9,534 bases of DNA from Lachnospiraceae bacterium. GTDB taxonomy: Bacteria > Bacillota_A > Clostridia > Lachnospirales > Lachnospiraceae. The notes under the pieces are model-generated. The model was not told where the DNA came from. It saw only the letters and a program-made list of their open reading frames with translations, and did not search any database. The position numbers and the translations under genes were made by a program. Below are positions 6,948 to 9,534 of this stretch, in pieces; position 1 is the first letter of the stretch, and each line of letters starts with the position of its first letter. The stretch covers positions 1 to 9,534 of the forward strand of contig VSOD01000134.1 in the NCBI GenBank assembly GCA_009774655.1, in the 5' to 3' direction.

Positions 6948-7331
6948 GATTGAAATCCACCAGCAAACACCATATTTGTCAATAATAGTCGCACAGCATT
7001 TACTCCATGGAAGTTCATGGATTGGCTCAATGATCACTCCACCATCACTCAAAATGCGAAATGCATTGCGAACGGCGTCTTCGCTGCCCATTTCAAATAC
7101 ATTAAATGTCATAGTTTCCCATTTGTTCCTGTGTACTACCTCAATATCACAAGGATTTGACGCTTCCGCCAACGCCAGAAATCCCTCTCCATTCACAGAC
7201 AGTTCACAGTGTTCATACGCTGTATTCGTTTCATTCATAAACTCTCTCGTTATTTCAGCCCCAAAAGCTCTACAATACAATTCTGCTGCTTCAATACTGT
7301 TTTTTACATAAACCTGTGTATAATTTTTCAT
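6945..7331 (-). CDS. VOC (glyoxalase/PhnB-like) family protein
   Basis: Small cytoplasmic protein of 128 residues, full length for a two-module VOC domain. It opens with the typical NYTQVYVKNSIEAAELYCRAFGAE strand-helix pattern (3-26) and closes with DKYGVCWWISI, the usual end of PhnB-like members. The second module begins near TMTFNVFEMGSEDAV (73-87). VOC proteins include glyoxalases, dioxygenases and antibiotic-binding resistance proteins; the role here cannot be told. The ATG at 7331 is preceded by GGAG at 6 nt; the ATG at 7343 has no ribosome site and is rejected. The gene is visibly AT-rich (20 G or C in the 60 bases from 7261, against 35 in the 60 from 6181), which suggests a different origin from the GH172 operon. 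It has its own promoter and a dyad in its leader. Its stop lies where the permease remnant begins. Confidence 0.85.
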   Translation of the reverse strand: MKNYTQVYVKNSIEAAELYCRAFGAEITREFMNETNTAYEHCELSVNGEGFLALAEASNPCDIEVVHRNKWETMTFNVFEMGSEDAVRNAFRILSDGGVIIEPIHELPWSKCCATIIDKYGVCWWISI

Positions 7332-7357
7332 GATTTTCTCCATTTCTGCGCTGCTTT

Positions 7358-7378
7358 TGTCTCAACTATGTTGAGACA
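7358..7378. repeat. Perfect 9-bp dyad upstream of the VOC gene, putative operator
   Basis: Arms TGTCTCAAC and GTTGAGACA flank a 3-bp TAT centre. It lies 27 nt before the VOC start and about 20-40 nt past the predicted transcription start. Its length and symmetry suit a dimeric repressor acting as a roadblock; as RNA it would form a tight hairpin with no U tract. No regulator gene in the window is an obvious partner. Confidence 0.6.
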
Positions 7379-7407
7379 TCGCATTAAACGAGTTTGTGAA
7401 TACTGTT

Positions 7408-7436
7408 ATTTTACTATAAACCGCATATAATTCCAA
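7408..7436 (-). promoter_or_regulatory. Promoter of the VOC gene
   Basis: On the minus strand TTGGAA (7436-7431), a 17-nt spacer and TAAAAT (7413-7408). Spacing is ideal and each box differs from the sigma-A consensus at one or two positions. Transcription would begin near 7400. Confidence 0.6.
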
Positions 7437-7542
7437 TAAAATTTCCTTAATTTCCCTTTGCTCTGTACTGACTGCTTCCGACCTGCAACAGCTGACATAT
7501 GACTTTGGAAAGAAATACGGTGCAAAACCTTGACAGGCATTG

Positions 7543-7573
7543 TCATGATTATTATGGTATACTCAAATCATGA
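7543..7573. repeat. Inverted repeat flanking the UDG-like gene promoter, putative operator
   Basis: TCATGATT (7543-7550) and AATCATGA (7566-7573) are perfect 8-bp arms 15 bp apart, with the extended -10 between them. Arm centres are 23 bp apart, about two helical turns. A second smaller dyad, TGACA-GGCAT-TGTCA, overlaps at 7531-7545. Both suit repressor control. Confidence 0.5.
7555..7563 (+). promoter_or_regulatory. Extended -10 promoter of the UDG-like gene
   Basis: TG-G-TATACT (TGnTATACT) about 100 nt upstream of the start at 7668. A perfect TTGACA at 7530-7535 is 22 nt away, too far for a normal -35, so recognition probably rests on the extended -10; TATGGT (7554-7559) at 18 nt is an alternative -10. 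Confidence 0.5.
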
Positions 7574-7667
7574 ACACGATACATTAAGGAAAAGCAGACT
7601 GTCCTGCATTTCGGATCATCTGCCGGACACGAATCTGTCACAAATCATCATAAAGGAGCAACCAGAT

Positions 7668-8261
7668 ATGAACATCAAAAAAGAACTTGAAACGAAAGTC
7701 GGCCCGGCAGGCAATATGCATCTGAACAACATAGATTTTGACCCGCTTACGATCAAGGCGGTTATGATCAATGAAGTGGTGCCCGCCGACCCTTTACAGG
7801 ATTTCTATGGAATCCCCGAAGCCGATTATCTGAAGACAACGATTCCGCTTTTCCAGGGGGCAGGCGCCAGCGTTACTTCTATCCAGGACATACTGCAGCT
7901 TGGCATCTATATCACAAATGCCGTAAAAACCCCAAAGACAGAATATGCCATTGACAGAAGCAGTATAGAAAACAGTCTGCCTTATCTGGAAGCAGAGCTT
8001 TCTTTATTTCCCAATACAAAAGTGATCATGCTGATGGGCGACGTCGCCAGGAAAGCCTTTAACATGATCACAAAAAAGGCGACCGGGAAAAATGCCATTC
8101 CCGCCGTTTCCACCTATAAGCTGCGAAACAGCGAAATCTACTACAAGGGGATTCGGGTAATGCCGTCCTATATCATGACCGGTGGAAATATCCTGATCGA
8201 AAAGTCAAAAGTAACCATGGCAACCGAGGACATTGCAGCTATGTCAGCAATGATCAGGTAA
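7668..8261 (+). CDS. Uracil-DNA glycosylase superfamily-like protein, divergent
   Basis: A 197-residue protein that looks like a divergent uracil-DNA glycosylase-fold member. Supporting pieces: AVMINEVVPADPLQDFYG (31-48) at the place of the first UDG motif, LGIYITNAVKTPK (78-90) like the YITNxVK strand of family 4/5 enzymes, VIMLMGDVARKAF (119-131) like the usual G-x-x-A segment, and VMPSYIMTGGNILIEKSK (164-181) at the place of the HPSP motif. The classic catalytic GEAPG and HPSP signatures are absent, so DNA glycosylase activity is uncertain. The ATG at 7668 has AAAGGAG 9 nt upstream; the ORF extends in frame to 7530 but that part crosses the promoter and is rejected. Monocistronic, with its own operator-like promoter; it meets the next kinase gene tail to tail with 16 nt between stops. 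No iron-sulphur cysteines: the protein has no Cys. Confidence 0.7.
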   Translation: MNIKKELETKVGPAGNMHLNNIDFDPLTIKAVMINEVVPADPLQDFYGIPEADYLKTTIPLFQGAGASVTSIQDILQLGIYITNAVKTPKTEYAIDRSSIENSLPYLEAELSLFPNTKVIMLMGDVARKAFNMITKKATGKNAIPAVSTYKLRNSEIYYKGIRVMPSYIMTGGNILIEKSKVTMATEDIAAMSAMIR

Positions 8262-8277
8262 GTCTCCAATGCGAAGA

Positions 8278-9300
8278 TCACGTCAGCAGATATACTGAAA
8301 ACGTGGTTCCCTCACCTGCTACGGACTTTACACTGATATATCCTCTCTGCCTGGTAACGATCTCCTGCGCCAGATACAGCCCCAGTCCGACACCCTCCTG
8401 CGCCGCTGCGGCTTCGCTGCGCCAGAAACGCTTGAACACCTGATTGCACTGCTCTTCCGGAATGCCCATACCGGTATCCGTAATATCCACACGGGTATAG
8501 AACTGCCATGGACGGACGCTGATCCTGATACTGCCGCCTGCCGGCGTGTACTTGACCGCGTTATCCAGAACATTGCCCAGTGCCTCCGCCGTCCACCTGG
8601 CGTCATGCCTGGCCGTGATGCTGTTGTCGCATTCCACCGACAGCTGAATCTGCTTCACCTCTGCCCTGGCCCAGATCGCATTCAGCGCCTGCGCAATCGT
8701 GTCATACAGGCTTGTGCGCTCTATATGCAGGGCAAAAGTTCCTGTCTCCAGCCGCGACATCTTGATCAGGGACTGCAGCAGAAAGTCCAGCTTGTTGATC
8801 TGACCGGACATCGTGTCCATGAACTCCCTGCGCTTCCCGGCGCTTAGATCATGGGACTGCAGAATCCCCATAAACATCTGCAGATTGGCCATCGGCGTCT
8901 TGACCTGATGGGAAATGTCCGACACCAGCTCCTGAATGATTTGCTTATCCTGCCTGCTCTGTCTGCGGCCCTCACTCATCAGGTCATAATACTGCATAAG
9001 TTTGCCCTGGATCTTGGCCGTCAGCGTGTCTTCATAGGGAAAATAATCCTGGGGCTTTCGTTCTGCGATCAGATCATCCAGCGTCCGGCACAGCTCGTCC
9101 GCGAATCTGCACAGCTGCCGCCTCTGCCAAAGGCTCCACAGAACCCCGGTCAGGCACAGTCCCCCGCAAAGCCCCAGCAGCGCGACGCGGATATCCGCCT
9201 GCGGCACCCAGATCCACACCACATACAGGAAACATCCAAACATGACTGTTCCCGCCGCCAACACACACCATCGCATTACACTGTCCGCTCTCTGTCCCAT
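8278..9300 (-). CDS. VanS/OmpR-partner type sensor histidine kinase
   Basis: Membrane kinase of 340 residues, complete. Two hydrophobic helices at about 11-31 and 37-56 with only a few residues between them, so almost no extracellular sensor; then a HisKA domain with the H-box DISHQVKTPMANLQMF (phospho-acceptor His131) and a HATPase_c domain: N-box LGNVLDNAVKYTP (Asn247), G1 DTGMGIPEE (275-283), F-box FKRFWRS (289-295) and G2 GVGLGLYLAQ (303-312). Small-loop kinases in Firmicutes often serve envelope-stress or peptide-antibiotic responses with a neighbouring ABC exporter, but none is within reach downstream: the next gene, on the other strand, is the UDG-like one. The ATG has GGAGATGGGGA just upstream. 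The partner regulator lies 40 nt upstream on the same strand and is damaged in this sequence, so the kinase may be without its partner. Confidence 0.93.
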   Translation of the reverse strand: MGQRADSVMRWCVLAAGTVMFGCFLYVVWIWVPQADIRVALLGLCGGLCLTGVLWSLWQRRQLCRFADELCRTLDDLIAERKPQDYFPYEDTLTAKIQGKLMQYYDLMSEGRRQSRQDKQIIQELVSDISHQVKTPMANLQMFMGILQSHDLSAGKRREFMDTMSGQINKLDFLLQSLIKMSRLETGTFALHIERTSLYDTIAQALNAIWARAEVKQIQLSVECDNSITARHDARWTAEALGNVLDNAVKYTPAGGSIRISVRPWQFYTRVDITDTGMGIPEEQCNQVFKRFWRSEAAAAQEGVGLGLYLAQEIVTRQRGYISVKSVAGEGTTFSVYLLT

Positions 9301-9340
9301 TTCCCCATCTCCAATTCTATCGTTAACGACCTGACCGACA

Positions 9341-9534
9341 TTACCTGTTTAGAGATTCCCAGATATACCCCATCCCACGCACCGTCTTGATGTACCCGTG
9401 CTGCTCATCTTCAATCTTCGCCCGCAGCCTGTTCATCGTCACCGTCAGCGTATGGTCGTCGATGAAATTCCCGTCACAGTCCCATAACTTCTATAAAAGA
9501 AGTCGTCTGGTGAACACATTGCCGGCACTGGACA
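9341..9534 (-). pseudogene. OmpR/PhoB-family response regulator, C-terminal part with in-frame stop
   Basis: The minus strand encodes the end of a winged-helix DNA-binding domain: KLWDCDGNFIDDHTL, TVTMNRLRAKIEDE, and HGYIKTVRGMGYIWESLNR then TAA, which are the recognition helix and wing of VanR/OmpR-type regulators. Upstream in the same frame SSAGNVFTRRLLL matches the preceding wHTH segment, but a TAG at 9493-9491 stands where relatives have Glu in LLEKLWD; a single GAG-to-TAG change would explain it. The two residues RL before it are also unusual (relatives have an acidic residue there), so the spot may be a sequence error. The receiver domain lies beyond the window. It precedes the kinase by 40 nt and would be its partner. 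Confidence 0.75.

Larger units (their letters stand above)
7332..7667. other. Divergent control region of the VOC and UDG-like genes
   Basis: 336 nt without a convincing gene. It holds a promoter and a 9-bp-arm dyad for the VOC gene, and an extended -10 promoter flanked by an inverted repeat for the UDG-like gene. The middle (about 7440-7525) shows nothing definite; one plus-strand frame there reads TASDLQQLTYDFGKKYGAKP before a stop at 7531 but has no start codon. Confidence 0.6.

Noticed and set aside
7427..7533. Short plus-strand frame ending TASDLQQLTYDFGKKYGAKP
   Set aside because: It could be a gene end left behind, but it has no start codon and I do not recognise it; too short to support.
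8255..8300. Possible terminator between the UDG-like and kinase genes
   Set aside because: No stem of useful length with a T tract could be built.
8851..9390. A 179-codon plus-strand frame
   Set aside because: Antisense to the well-supported kinase gene, no ribosome site and no recognisable motif.

Overview
The window looks like an accessory stretch of a Clostridia chromosome, most likely Lachnospiraceae. This is inferred from several things: an Agr-type GHKL kinase with a LytTR regulator, a lipoprotein sugar-binding protein with a DUF3502-type C-terminus, a GH172 (DUF2961) enzyme, a CGGG-type alpha/beta hydrolase, and strong AGGAGG ribosome binding sites. No rRNA, tRNA, CRISPR array or recognisable transposase was seen.

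Layout. Positions 1-1692 (+) hold the end of an AgrC-like histidine kinase and a complete AgrA-like response regulator. Facing them, with only 9 nt between the stop codons, is a full-length lipoprotein solute-binding protein (1702-3294, -) without its permeases. A divergent 291-nt intergenic region separates it from an alpha/beta hydrolase (3586-4482, +). A perfect 12-bp hairpin (4504-4533) then serves as terminator for both the hydrolase and the operon coming the other way.

Positions 4537-6947 (-) are the remains of a sugar-uptake operon, in transcription order: the last ~30 codons of an ABC permease with a one-base deletion, an intact GH172 glycosidase, and a second solute-binding protein that has lost its signal peptide and N-terminus through apparent frameshifts and deletion. 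The permease remnant stops abruptly against the 3' end of an AT-rich VOC-family gene (6945-7331, -), which looks like a recombination junction.

The VOC gene and a divergent uracil-DNA-glycosylase-like gene (7668-8261, +) share a 336-nt control region. It contains two convincing promoters and two near-perfect dyads that look like operators. The window ends with an OmpR/VanS-type two-component pair (-): a complete kinase (8278-9300) and the C-terminus of its regulator (9341-9534), whose wHTH domain is interrupted by an in-frame TAG.

Overall: a mosaic of environmental sensing (two two-component systems) and carbohydrate scavenging (two binding proteins, GH172, esterase), with three independent gene lesions. 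These are either real decay or local sequence errors; reads would decide. I do not see a clearly new system. The most interesting structures are the operator-rich divergent region at 7332-7667 and the decayed GH172 operon with its junction.
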